Below, in pieces: positions 1 to 6,787 of a DNA stretch of 12,581 bases. This DNA is from JACCUZ01 sp038246575. GTDB taxonomy: Bacteria; Actinomycetota; Actinomycetes; JACCUZ01. Location of the stretch: NCBI GenBank assembly GCA_038246575.1, contig JBBRVU010000123.1, positions 1-12,581 of the forward strand, read 5' to 3'. Position 1 is the stretch's first letter. Every line of letters starts with the position of its first letter. Under the pieces are notes generated by a model that was given only the letters and a program-made list of their open reading frames with translations, did not search any database and had not been told where the DNA came from. The translations under genes were made by a program, and so were the position numbers.

Positions 1-150
1 CTGGGCCCTGCGACGGTGCGGTGACAGCGCCGGCCGAAGATGAGCAATGCGCCGACGTCATGTCGCCGCTGTCCGGCCCGCGCACGTACCACCGTGAAGA
101 GCACCGCGCCCAGCCGGCCAAGAATTCATCGACCATAGGGGGTGCGCGCC

Positions 151-1803
151 ATGGCACGACCGTTTGACGCAGTCGTTGTAGGTGCAGGGATCAACGGCAT
201 GGTTGCCGCGGCGGAGCTGGCTCAGGCAGGTTGGAGGGTCGCGCTCGTCGAGCGCAATCATGAGATCGGCGGCTTCATCGCGACGGAGGAGCGCACCGAG
301 CCGGGATTCCTCCACGACACCTACTCCTCGTGGCACTCGCAGTTCGTCTCGGGCGGCGCCTACGCCGTCCTCGGCGCCGAGCTACACGCGTGTGGGCTCG
401 AGTATGCGAACACCGAGGACAAGGTGTGCGCCACGGTCTCCGACGACGGTGAGGTCACCTTGGCGTACCGCAGCCCGCGCAAGACCGCCGCCCAGTTCCG
501 CCACCCAGCCGACGCCCGCGCGTACCGCGCCGCCATCCAGCGCGTTGTTGACAACGGCGGGGCCATCGGCGCCCTGATGAGTTCGGAGCTGCGTACGCTG
601 ACAAGCGCTCAGGTGCAGCTCATGATGCTGCGTAGCAATGGCTTGGCCGGCTCTGAGCAGTGGGCTCGGGACCTGGTCACTAGCGGACGCTCGTGGTGCC
701 GACGCGAGTTCGAGGGTATGGAGGTCGAGCGCCTGTGGGTGCCCTGGCTGCTGCACGTCGGCCTGTCGCCCGACCATGCGTCCGGCGGGTTCTTCATCCC
801 ACTTTTCGCCTCGAGCCTGCACGGTTCCGGCGTGCCCGTCGTGGTGGGCGGCGCCGGCAACTTCGTGCAGGCCTTCCGCGAGCTCCTCGAGTCGTTGGGG
901 GTGGTCGTCATGACCGGCGTCACGGTGGACCACGTCGTCCTCGAGGATGGAGCGGCGGTAGGAGTGTCGACGGTCGCGGACGGCACCGTGCACGCGACGA
1001 GCATCCTCGCGTCGGTGACGCCAACGGCGCTGTATGGCGAGTTGCTCCCCGAAGACCCAGCCAGTCCGCGGGTCGCGGACCAGGCTGCCCGCTTCCGCTA
1101 CGGCAGGGGTGCCATGCAGATGCACGTCGCCCTGCGCGCGCCGCTGGCGTGGAGGGACGAGCGGCTCACGACGACGCCCATCGTGCACCTGTCGGACGGC
1201 GGTGCCAGCACCGGGATCGCGTGCGCCGAAGCTGAGGCGGGCCTGCTGCCTGGACGACCCACCGTTGTGGTGGGCCGCCAGGAGGTCCTTGACCCGTCTC
1301 GTGTCCCTCCCGGGAAGGGTGCGCTGTGGATCCAGCTCAACGAGACGCCCTTCCAACCCATGGGTGACGCGCTGGGGGAGCTGGACGTGTCGGCGGGCTG
1401 GACCAAGGACCTCGCAAAGCGGTACGCATACCGAGTGCTGGATCGCCTGGCGCCACACGTTCACGACCTGAAGCAGTCCGTGCTCAAGATCGACGTCATC
1501 ACCCCGGTCGGCCTGAACGAGTACAACGTGAACGCCGCCTACGGGGATCCATACGGGGGCGACTCTCAGCTCGACCAGAACTTCGTCTGGCGACCACTGG
1601 CCGCCGCCAACAGCCACCAGACCGCGGTCCCGAACCTTTGGCACATCGGCGCCAGCACGCATCCCGGCGCCGGACTCGGCGGGGCGTCCGGGCACATGGT
1701 GGCGCAGCGGCTCATCGCTTCGTCGGACGCCTCGAACCGCGTCCGGGAGACTCCGAGCCGCGCCCGCCGAGCGATGTCCCTCGTGGTCCGGGGGCGCCGG
1801 TAG
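151..1803 (+). CDS. CrtI-like NAD(P)/FAD-dependent oxidoreductase
   Basis: A 550-residue flavoprotein of the phytoene desaturase/CrtI-like amine-oxidase fold, expected to be cytosolic or membrane-peripheral. Residues 6-36 form the FAD-binding Rossmann motif DAVVVGAGINGM...VALVERN, with the GxGxxG glycines at 11, 13 and 16 and the ribose-binding acid at E34. An EIGG(F) segment follows. Residues 495-522 carry the family's C-terminal FAD motif, NLWHIGASTHPGAGLGG. Length and both end motifs show an intact gene. I chose the ATG at 151: an AGGGGG ribosome binding site lies about 8 nt upstream, and the in-frame GTG at 142 would add only three residues. The substrate cannot be read from sequence; the family includes carotenoid desaturases and many uncharacterised oxidoreductases, and no carotenoid genes are nearby. 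Its link to the conflict genes downstream is probably only positional. Confidence 0.93.
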   Translation: MARPFDAVVVGAGINGMVAAAELAQAGWRVALVERNHEIGGFIATEERTEPGFLHDTYSSWHSQFVSGGAYAVLGAELHACGLEYANTEDKVCATVSDDGEVTLAYRSPRKTAAQFRHPADARAYRAAIQRVVDNGGAIGALMSSELRTLTSAQVQLMMLRSNGLAGSEQWARDLVTSGRSWCRREFEGMEVERLWVPWLLHVGLSPDHASGGFFIPLFASSLHGSGVPVVVGGAGNFVQAFRELLESLGVVVMTGVTVDHVVLEDGAAVGVSTVADGTVHATSILASVTPTALYGELLPEDPASPRVADQAARFRYGRGAMQMHVALRAPLAWRDERLTTTPIVHLSDGGASTGIACAEAEAGLLPGRPTVVVGRQEVLDPSRVPPGKGALWIQLNETPFQPMGDALGELDVSAGWTKDLAKRYAYRVLDRLAPHVHDLKQSVLKIDVITPVGLNEYNVNAAYGDPYGGDSQLDQNFVWRPLAAANSHQTAVPNLWHIGASTHPGAGLGGASGHMVAQRLIASSDASNRVRETPSRARRAMSLVVRGRR

Positions 1804-1811
1804 CCGGCGCC
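1793..1811 (+). terminator. Hairpin over the oxidoreductase stop codon
   Basis: GGCGCCGG (1793-1800), then the stop codon TAG as a three-base loop, then CCGGCGCC (1804-1811): a perfect 8-bp stem. No T-run follows, so an intrinsic terminator of the classic type is not shown. U-tract-poor hairpins are common at gene ends in high-GC actinobacteria, and this may act as a terminator or as mRNA 3' end protection. Confidence 0.4.
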
Positions 1812-2010
1812 GGTACTCGGACGATCCCCCGGATCTGCTAGCCACCACCGCGACTCTCTGTGCATCTGCAGCGTTGGGACTTGGCCCGGCTCGTCGTTTG
1901 GACAGTCGTCCGGAGGGTCGGGCTTCGGGCATGCTGCGCTGGTTCCCTTGAGCGATTCGACCAGGGACCGGCCCCGTCGACCTCAGCAGGCTCGACGGAG
2001 GAGTGGGGTC

Positions 2011-2172
2011 ATGGCCATTCTTGTCGTACGCCGTAGCCAGTTTCAGACGATCGATGTCGGGCTGCGCTTGGTGGTCTCGAAGGCCTCGCTTGATAAGACT
2101 TTGACGGTGTACAAGGCCAAGCAGAGAGCCGCTGCCACTCCTACAGGACCCGTGGCGACCTGCGACCACTGA
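2011..2172 (+). CDS. Possible 53-residue protein, unknown
   Basis: A short ORF beginning MAILVVRRSQFQTIDVGLRL and ending TGPVATCDH. The best argument for it is a GGAGGAG Shine-Dalgarno (1997-2003) set 7 nt before the ATG at 2011. The frame stays open upstream to 1948, but an ATG with this spacing is the better start. The N-terminal half alternates hydrophobic and basic residues, and a lysine-rich stretch (ASLDKTLTVYKAK) follows. No domain is recognised, and third-position GC is lower than in the neighbouring large genes. It could be a real small protein or a chance ORF. Confidence 0.28.
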   Translation: MAILVVRRSQFQTIDVGLRLVVSKASLDKTLTVYKAKQRAAATPTGPVATCDH

Positions 2173-2481
2173 AGACCCGCTGTGCCTCAGCCGCTAGGAC
2201 TAGATGGACAGAGACAAGTGCGCTCTATGAACTATCTCCGATCAGCAGGTTGAGCCCCGATCGCCGTGCAAAGAGCTCGGCGCGCCGATGAACCCAGGAC
2301 GGCGGCAAATGACCGCATACGTAGGCCCTCGCGCTCTGGAGAGGCCTGCCCGTTGGTGCGGTGCCTTGGTGTGCACTGCCGCGTCCGGACTTGCCGCGTT
2401 GAACGCGTTTAGTAAGCGGGGTTGTGACGCAACTGCCCGCGGAGATCAATATCTTTCCAAGAGGTTGGTCAACTCCTTGAC
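2173..2481. other. Intergenic stretch without a supported gene
   Basis: About 310 bases between the possible small ORF and the orphan gene at 2482-2772. A 75-codon + frame (2288-2515) crosses it, but it has no good ribosome binding site and overlaps the 3' end of the opposite gene, so I do not call it. The only structure I see is the short hairpin at 2467-2482. Confidence 0.5.
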
Positions 2482-2482
2482 C
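2467..2482 (-). terminator. Short hairpin at the 3' end of the orphan gene
   Basis: GGTCAA (2467-2472), loop CTCC, TTGACC (2477-2482) form a perfect 6-bp stem that begins at the last base of the orphan gene's stop codon on the minus strand. A second, 7-bp stem with one G-U pair (ATGGTCC/GGACCGT, about 2488-2513) lies just inside the coding end. Neither is followed by a T-run, so termination is only possible. Confidence 0.25.
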
Positions 2483-2772
2483 TACGTATGGTCCTTCGGT
2501 CTCTTTGGACCGTGATGGCCTGGCGCCGCTGGGTCCACCTCTTCGCCCGCGGCGACCTCGCGCCGCTCAGTGACGAAGTAGAACTGTCCACCGTCGTCGT
2601 TGAACACCACTTGGCCGCCGTCACGAAACATTTGGGCGAGGGCTGTCAGCTCCTGCGCTGTGACGAAGATCTGATGGGCTGAGGTGTCACCCTCGAGCCC
2701 GTAGTAGAGGTACCCCTGCTTGTCCACGATGTTGAAGCCGAGCGAGTACCAGGTGACATTGGTGGTCGCCAT
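2482..2772 (-). CDS. Orphan 96-residue protein
   Basis: A small soluble protein that I do not recognise. It starts MATTNVTWYSLGFNIVDKQG. Alternating aromatic and beta-type segments follow (YLYYGLEG, HQIFVTAQ, GGQVVFNDDGGQFYFVTERR), with one predicted helix (AQELTALAQMFRDG) between them: a compact alpha/beta pattern of about 75 residues. The tail is disordered and charged (EEVDPAAPGHHGPKRPKD). The start is secure because a consensus AAGGAGG (2777-2783) precedes the ATG by 4 nt. No signal peptide or membrane segment is visible. It is monocistronic; about 930 bases of gene-poor DNA separate it from the CHAT unit on the same strand, so a joint transcript is unlikely. Confidence 0.75.
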   Translation of the reverse strand: MATTNVTWYSLGFNIVDKQGYLYYGLEGDTSAHQIFVTAQELTALAQMFRDGGQVVFNDDGGQFYFVTERREVAAGEEVDPAAPGHHGPKRPKDHT

Positions 2773-2776
2773 GATG

Positions 2777-2783
2777 CCTCCTT
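2777..2783 (-). promoter_or_regulatory. Consensus Shine-Dalgarno of the orphan gene
   Basis: On the minus strand this reads AAGGAGG, 4 nt before the ATG at 2772. It is the strongest ribosome binding site in the window and fixes the start of the 96-residue protein. Confidence 0.75.
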
Positions 2784-3136
2784 AGGGGGTACGTCGGTAT
2801 CAGCTTCACGCTAGACCCGGTTAGCCGACTCGGCATCCCGGGACAGTGGCAGGGTTGGCAACCGGACATGCGATAGCCCATGCTTGCTACGCCCATTTCA
2901 CTGATACCTCGCTCAACTGCCGCCACCGGTCTTCCCGCCGGCTCGCGGTGATGCGCGGTGAGGTCCCCAGGAGTGGTGTAACTCCAATCCGTTCGTGATC
3001 GTGCGCTTCATGCCGTGGAGGGGCAATCGCGTGAGTCTTGCGTGCAACCGCCAAGTTCCACATGACGGAGAAGCGGGCGATGGCCGTATCCCAGTCTGCA
3101 CTTCTCGAGGAGCTGGACACGTTGGAAGGAGGCTGA

Positions 3137-3206
3137 TGTCGCCGACTGTCGGCGACGCCTGAAAACTGATCACTTGGCGTAGAACCCAAGGTCGAAACCT
3201 GATCAG
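3137..3206. mobile_element. Probable IS21-family terminal remnant
   Basis: The palindrome at 3138-3156 is followed by GAAAACTGATCAC (3161-3173) and, 33 bp later, GAAACCTGATCAG (3194-3206), which matches the first at 11 of 13 positions. IS21-family ends carry multiple short repeated transposase-binding sites, and actinobacterial members commonly use an AACTGAyCA core. The orientation TGTCGCC...CTGATCA suggests the outer tip is on the left and the interior to the right. No istA or istB reading frame survives, so this would be a solo end or a deletion remnant. The family assignment rests on motif memory only. Confidence 0.45.
3138..3156. repeat. Perfect 19-bp palindrome GTCGCCGAC-T-GTCGGCGAC
   Basis: Nine-base arms around a single T, with no mismatch. 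It sits immediately before the first GAAAACTGATCAC motif. A TGTCGCCGA-type start followed by GAAAACTGATCA is what I would expect at the outer end of an actinobacterial IS21-family element, so the palindrome is best read as part of that end rather than as a terminator. Confidence 0.6.
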
Positions 3207-3701
3207 TCTTCAGCCGTCGTTGACACCGACCGGGTCCGCTCGGCTGCGGCAGGCGACGATCGACCAGGCGTTGATCGAGGCAGAGCTGGCGAGGGCGTGG
3301 AACCTGCCGAAGTCGGCGCCTATCTCGCCGGATCGAGACGATTAGCGGTGGAGCGGAGGTTCGAGCGCAGGAACGCCGCGTGCCTTCCCCCGTATTGATC
3401 AAATGGGACGATCCCGACCGCTCACCGGGGGTAGTGCCATCTGGCTGCGCTTGGTGGTGGCCGGCCCTCTCGCAGGACAGTCTGGACCGACGACCGTGCC
3501 AGCGACAACGCTTTGTGCCCAACCTCGCCAACGGCTTGAAGGACTGGTACCTCGCCTGGCTGGAAGGGTCCGAGGCCACCTTCGACGCCAGACCGTCATC
3601 CGCGTCTCAACCCCGCCAGGCGCCCGCCTGGACAGGCAGTGCCAGCACATCGGTAAGTCCCTTGGTTAGGGGAGCGCAGCAGCCGTTCGGAGGCGGCACC
3701 G

Positions 3702-4217
3702 TCACAACGACCTGAGCCGCTCAGCGCGCTCACGAAGCGTTCGGGCGCCCCAGTCGTTCCCGCCCTCTTCAGCGATTGCGCTCAACGACATCGTCGCTGA
3801 ACGTGCCAAGTCCAAGTCAGCGCTTGTGGCAGCGAAGCGAAGAGACCGTCGGGCAGCGTCGAGGGAGCCGCGCCTGAGGCGCAGGCGGGCGAGGGCGTAG
3901 GCCGCCTGGAATGCCTCCTCGGTGCGGAACAGCGTTGCCTGCTCAAAGAACGCCTCCGCCTCGGTTGCGCTGCCTGCGGCCTCGCGCGCGGCGCCCAGCC
4001 ACAGGGCTGCCCGGGCCGCGAAGTCGGGGTCCCGCGACACCAGTACCTCCTGATACGCGCCATCAGCGTCATGGTCACGGCCGACCGCTTCGTACCGCGT
4101 GGCGAGCTGGGCGAGGATGCGCGGCCGGTGCCGATCCTCCGCAGCTTGGAGTTTGGACTCGAGGTCGGCGATCGCTCGTGCCTGTCGGCGGCGCCTGAGC
4201 GCGGGCAGAATTTGCAT
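3702..4217 (-). CDS. Small TPR-like helical protein of the CHAT unit
   Basis: A 171-residue protein, almost entirely alpha-helical. After a basic N-terminus (MQILPALRRRRQARAIADLE) come helix pairs with TPR-type spacing and residues: LAQLATRYEAVGRDHDADGAY (about 36-56), ALWLGAAREAAGSATEAEAFFEQA, ALARLRLRRGSLDAARRSL, and a last helix ending RTLRERAERLRSL. It has the A/G/Y/L pattern of tetratricopeptide repeats but is short, about three to four repeats. The start ATG lies 15 nt after the stop of the preceding gene, with GAGG about 7-10 nt upstream, so co-transcription is expected. By analogy with TPR partners of CHAT proteases it may be an adaptor, regulator or substrate. No catalytic motif is seen. 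Confidence 0.82.
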   Translation of the reverse strand: MQILPALRRRRQARAIADLESKLQAAEDRHRPRILAQLATRYEAVGRDHDADGAYQEVLVSRDPDFAARAALWLGAAREAAGSATEAEAFFEQATLFRTEEAFQAAYALARLRLRRGSLDAARRSLRFAATSADLDLARSATMSLSAIAEEGGNDWGARTLRERAERLRSL

Positions 4218-4232
4218 GGCCGGCCTCGTCGG

Positions 4233-4739
4233 TTACTTGTCCGGGGGCGACGAGACGATGGTCGAGGCGAGCGAGATGAACTGTCCGAGCTGCTCATTGT
4301 CGAGAGGTTCCTTGCCGGCCTTGAAGTCGAACTCAGTCTGTCCCTCATGTCGGGAGACGTGGACGTTGAACCGGACCTGTAGGAACGCCACTACGAAGCC
4401 GACCAGCGCGACATACTGCGGCAGGTCGCCCAGTGACATCTGGTCGTCGTCCGGTGGGTCCTCGACGAGCTCGTTCGCCAGTTCGGTTGTCTCCGGCATC
4501 GCCATCGCGAGCCGCAAGGCGTTCCGGGCGCCGTCGGCGCCGGCTGCGTCACCGAGCGGATCATCCTGTTCAGGGGCTTCGACGAAGTCCATGAACGCAT
4601 GCACCAGTCGCCGGCCCTCCTCGTGATCGGCGAAGCCGTTGATCTCCGCGGACGAGGGCTGCAAGTCCCAGCCCAGATGCTGCAAGGCGAGGGTGACTTG
4701 TCGGTCGTCCAGGTTCTTCACGGACTCCTCTTTGGCCAT
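4233..4739 (-). CDS. CHAT-associated small protein with one hydrophobic helix
   Basis: 168 residues, acidic. The N-terminal part (1-50) is helical and soluble. An acidic linker (EAPEQDDPLGD) and a Met/Ala-rich helix (ARNALRLAMAMPETTELANE) follow. Then comes an acidic patch (EDPPDDD), and residues about 107-124 form one strongly hydrophobic segment (QYVALVGFVVAFLQVRF). The C-terminus continues as a strand-turn-strand (VHVSRHEGQTEFDFKAGK) and a last helix. The layout of hydrophobic helix, beta hairpin of the V-V-R-x-x-G-x-T-E-F type and short helix recalls the effector-associated constant component (EACC) proteins found beside conflict effectors in actinobacteria. That is a pattern resemblance, not a proven match. 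The ATG lies 2 nt after the CHAT stop, and its GGAGG overlaps the last CHAT codons, so translation is coupled. It could anchor or gate the protease. Confidence 0.85.
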   Translation of the reverse strand: MAKEESVKNLDDRQVTLALQHLGWDLQPSSAEINGFADHEEGRRLVHAFMDFVEAPEQDDPLGDAAGADGARNALRLAMAMPETTELANELVEDPPDDDQMSLGDLPQYVALVGFVVAFLQVRFNVHVSRHEGQTEFDFKAGKEPLDNEQLGQFISLASTIVSSPPDK

Positions 4740-4741
4740 GG

Positions 4742-6643
4742 CTACCTCCAGTCTCCGACGAGCGCGAACGGCGCCCAGTGATACGGATGGGCAAGGACGG
4801 GATCCCCCGACTCGATGAAGTCCCGCTGTGCGCGGGTTAGGGCCTCGGCAGTCCCCAACTGTGCATCGCCGGACCAGTAGCCGTAGAACCGGCTCAGCAG
4901 TTCGCTGGAGGACTGCTGGTCGACGTTCCAGAGCGACGCGATCGCCGTACGCGCTCCGCCGGCCAGCATCGTCCTGGTCAGGCCGTCGAATTCGTCACCA
5001 GCATTGCGGGCATTCTGCACACCGGACGAGCACGCGCGCAATGTGACGAGCCGCGCAGGGATGCGGCGCCCGAGCAGGTCGTGGACCGAAACGAGATGTC
5101 GACCGCGCTGTACCGGGGACAGGTCGGCCTGCCGGCCGGGTGGCCGGTTGCCTTCGGCGTCGCAGACCAGAAGGCCCGACAGCGCCGGCCGCAGCGGCGT
5201 GAAGAGGCCATGACAACTGAGGTGTATGACGTCGAACGGCGATGTCAGGTTTGCGATGACCTTGGCTTTGGTCGCGTTTCCGCCGGCGTCCTCCCGAACG
5301 GTCCACCCCGTGGCGAAGAGATCCGAGTCCTCCTCGAAGTACTGAGGGTTGTGATCGTCCTCGCTCGCGACGCCAGCGACGTACGCCGAGGTTGGCCGAC
5401 GATCGGGGCTCTGGTGTCTGGCCAAGCCGGAGACTAGCGCCGTCAGACTGGGTGCGTAGCTGATCGTGAACCGTTCGGCCAGGTAACGTGCGTCCGCGTC
5501 CTGCAGGGCGTGAAGGGGGAGCGCATGGGTCGGGCCATGCGGCGCGAAGACGACCTGCTCAGCACCCTCGAGGTGAGGGAGGAGTCCGACCATCTGCTTC
5601 ATCACGGTGTCCCACTCAGTGATCTCCCGTCGCCACGGCCGGTTGCGGAGGATGCGGGGGTAGCCATCCTCGAGCGATCCGTTGTACTCCCGGCTCATCG
5701 AGAGCCCCACCCTGGCGAGCAGGTCCCGCCCAAGTCCGCAGCGGAAGACGCCCACGCCCTCACGATCCGTTCGAAGCACGAAGGCCGTCGTCGTTCGTGA
5801 ATCGGTGAACAGGGAGACCGCCGCCGTCGGGCGGATACAGGCGCGTTGCAAAGCCCTCGCGATCTGCTGCGCTGAGGCCGGTTCGCCGCGACCACCCTCA
5901 CCGGGCCTGAGCTGAGCGGTCCCTTCCTCGACGGCTCGCAGCTCCGCTAGGACCGACTCGAGTCGGTGCAGTCGTCCCTCGTCGATGCCCGCTAGGCTTG
6001 ATCGTCGATCCTGCAGGTCGAGGGCGGCGGCCCGCAGCCAGGCCGCTCGCGCAACACCCTCATGCGGCGGGTCCGGCGGGTCCGGCTGCTCTCTGGTCGC
6101 CATGCCTTCGAGTCGGGCGACGAAGGCGATCGCCTTCGCGCTCTCATGGAGAGTGAACGCATCTTCGACCGCGGGAACCGATGCCACGACCTCTGGGTCC
6201 AGCAGCAGCCGGAGCGCGGCTCCGAACGCCTCGCTCCACTGTCCGACGATCTCGGCGCGACGTTCGAACAACGGCGTGTCGGCGATGAGCTCGTGGACAG
6301 TGGCGAGAAGGACGTCGATCTGGGTTCGTGCTTCGTCGATCGGATCCGATCCGCCACCGGATGCACCGAGGTCCATCAGCAGCCCGGCTAGCTGCAATCG
6401 CAGTGCGAGGACCCGCGGCGAGCGTGGTTCAACACCTTCACCGATCTGGATCGCCCGACGGGCCTCGACGATGGCAGCGTCTGTCTGTCCGTCGGCGGCG
6501 AGCTCGACGACGAGCGCTCGGGCGAGCGTCACACCCAGGGTCGGGACGATCGCGTGTGGGAGCAGTGCAGCGGCGCCGTGCAGGCGTTCGATGTCAGCGC
6601 GGTTGGGCGCCAAGGTGCCATCGACAACGCGGTCGACGAACAT
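4742..6643 (-). CDS. CHAT-domain caspase-like protease
   Basis: A 633-residue protein. The N-terminal third is helical and TPR-like (for example ALVVELAADGQTDAAIVEARR and VLALRLQLAGLLMDLGASGG). The middle carries helices typical of proteins that precede CHAT domains. The C-terminal CHAT domain (about 270-633) has the catalytic histidine in IHLSCHG (His478) and the catalytic cysteine in VTLRACSSG (Cys538), then GGARTAIASLWNVDQQSS and the closing HPYHWAPFALVGDW motif. CHAT enzymes are clan CD cysteine proteases that cleave partner proteins; some bacterial ones act in phage-triggered cell death. I chose the ATG at 6643. An in-frame GTG at 6772 would add 43 odd, His-rich residues (RHRKHHH...) and overlap the sequence that looks coding on the other strand. 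No strong Shine-Dalgarno supports 6643, so the start is moderately sure. It is first of a three-gene unit. Confidence 0.93.
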   Translation of the reverse strand: MFVDRVVDGTLAPNRADIERLHGAAALLPHAIVPTLGVTLARALVVELAADGQTDAAIVEARRAIQIGEGVEPRSPRVLALRLQLAGLLMDLGASGGGSDPIDEARTQIDVLLATVHELIADTPLFERRAEIVGQWSEAFGAALRLLLDPEVVASVPAVEDAFTLHESAKAIAFVARLEGMATREQPDPPDPPHEGVARAAWLRAAALDLQDRRSSLAGIDEGRLHRLESVLAELRAVEEGTAQLRPGEGGRGEPASAQQIARALQRACIRPTAAVSLFTDSRTTTAFVLRTDREGVGVFRCGLGRDLLARVGLSMSREYNGSLEDGYPRILRNRPWRREITEWDTVMKQMVGLLPHLEGAEQVVFAPHGPTHALPLHALQDADARYLAERFTISYAPSLTALVSGLARHQSPDRRPTSAYVAGVASEDDHNPQYFEEDSDLFATGWTVREDAGGNATKAKVIANLTSPFDVIHLSCHGLFTPLRPALSGLLVCDAEGNRPPGRQADLSPVQRGRHLVSVHDLLGRRIPARLVTLRACSSGVQNARNAGDEFDGLTRTMLAGGARTAIASLWNVDQQSSSELLSRFYGYWSGDAQLGTAEALTRAQRDFIESGDPVLAHPYHWAPFALVGDWR

Positions 6644-6787
6644 CTTCACCCGCCGCCAGTCGTCTTCGAGCCCGGCACGGCCGCATACCGCGCGGCCAAC
6701 CGAGCCATCCTCGACACTGAGACTCGTCTCGCCGAGCAGGGTCAAGGGGTGGTGGTGCTTGCGGTGGCGCACGAGGGGGAGGGCCAG

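Larger units (their letters stand above)
2773..3701. other. Gene-poor 930-base gap holding IS debris
   Basis: No convincing gene. Long frames exist on both strands (2887-3579 on minus, 3380-3715 and 3403-3669 on plus), but their composition (runs of R, P, S) and lack of ribosome binding sites mark them as chance openings. The region contains the palindrome and GAAAnCTGATCA repeats at 3138-3206. Just beyond is a + strand open stretch ending at a TAG at 3343-3345, whose translation (RQATIDQALIEAELARAWN from 3247) looks protein-like. It may be a fragment of a mobile-element or other decayed gene, but I cannot assign it. Confidence 0.5.

Noticed and set aside
693..1235. 180-codon plus-strand frame inside the oxidoreductase
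   Set aside because: Arg/Gly-rich shadow of the real frame, with no start signal.
382..2169. 595-codon minus-strand frame opposite the oxidoreductase
   Set aside because: Composition is rich in R, H, G and P with no domain, and it runs antisense through a secure gene; it is an artefact of high GC.
2887..3579. 230-codon minus-strand frame in the gap
   Set aside because: Low-complexity R/S/P composition, no ribosome binding site, and it reads straight through the IS-like palindrome.
3380..3715. 111-codon plus-strand frame before the TPR gene
   Set aside because: Protein-like only in short patches, no Shine-Dalgarno, and it overlaps the end of the opposite gene.
6644..6772. GTG-initiated 43-residue extension of the CHAT protein
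   Set aside because: His/Arg-rich with no fold pattern, while the opposite strand reads as a plausible alpha/beta segment; the ATG at 6643 is preferred, though not proven.
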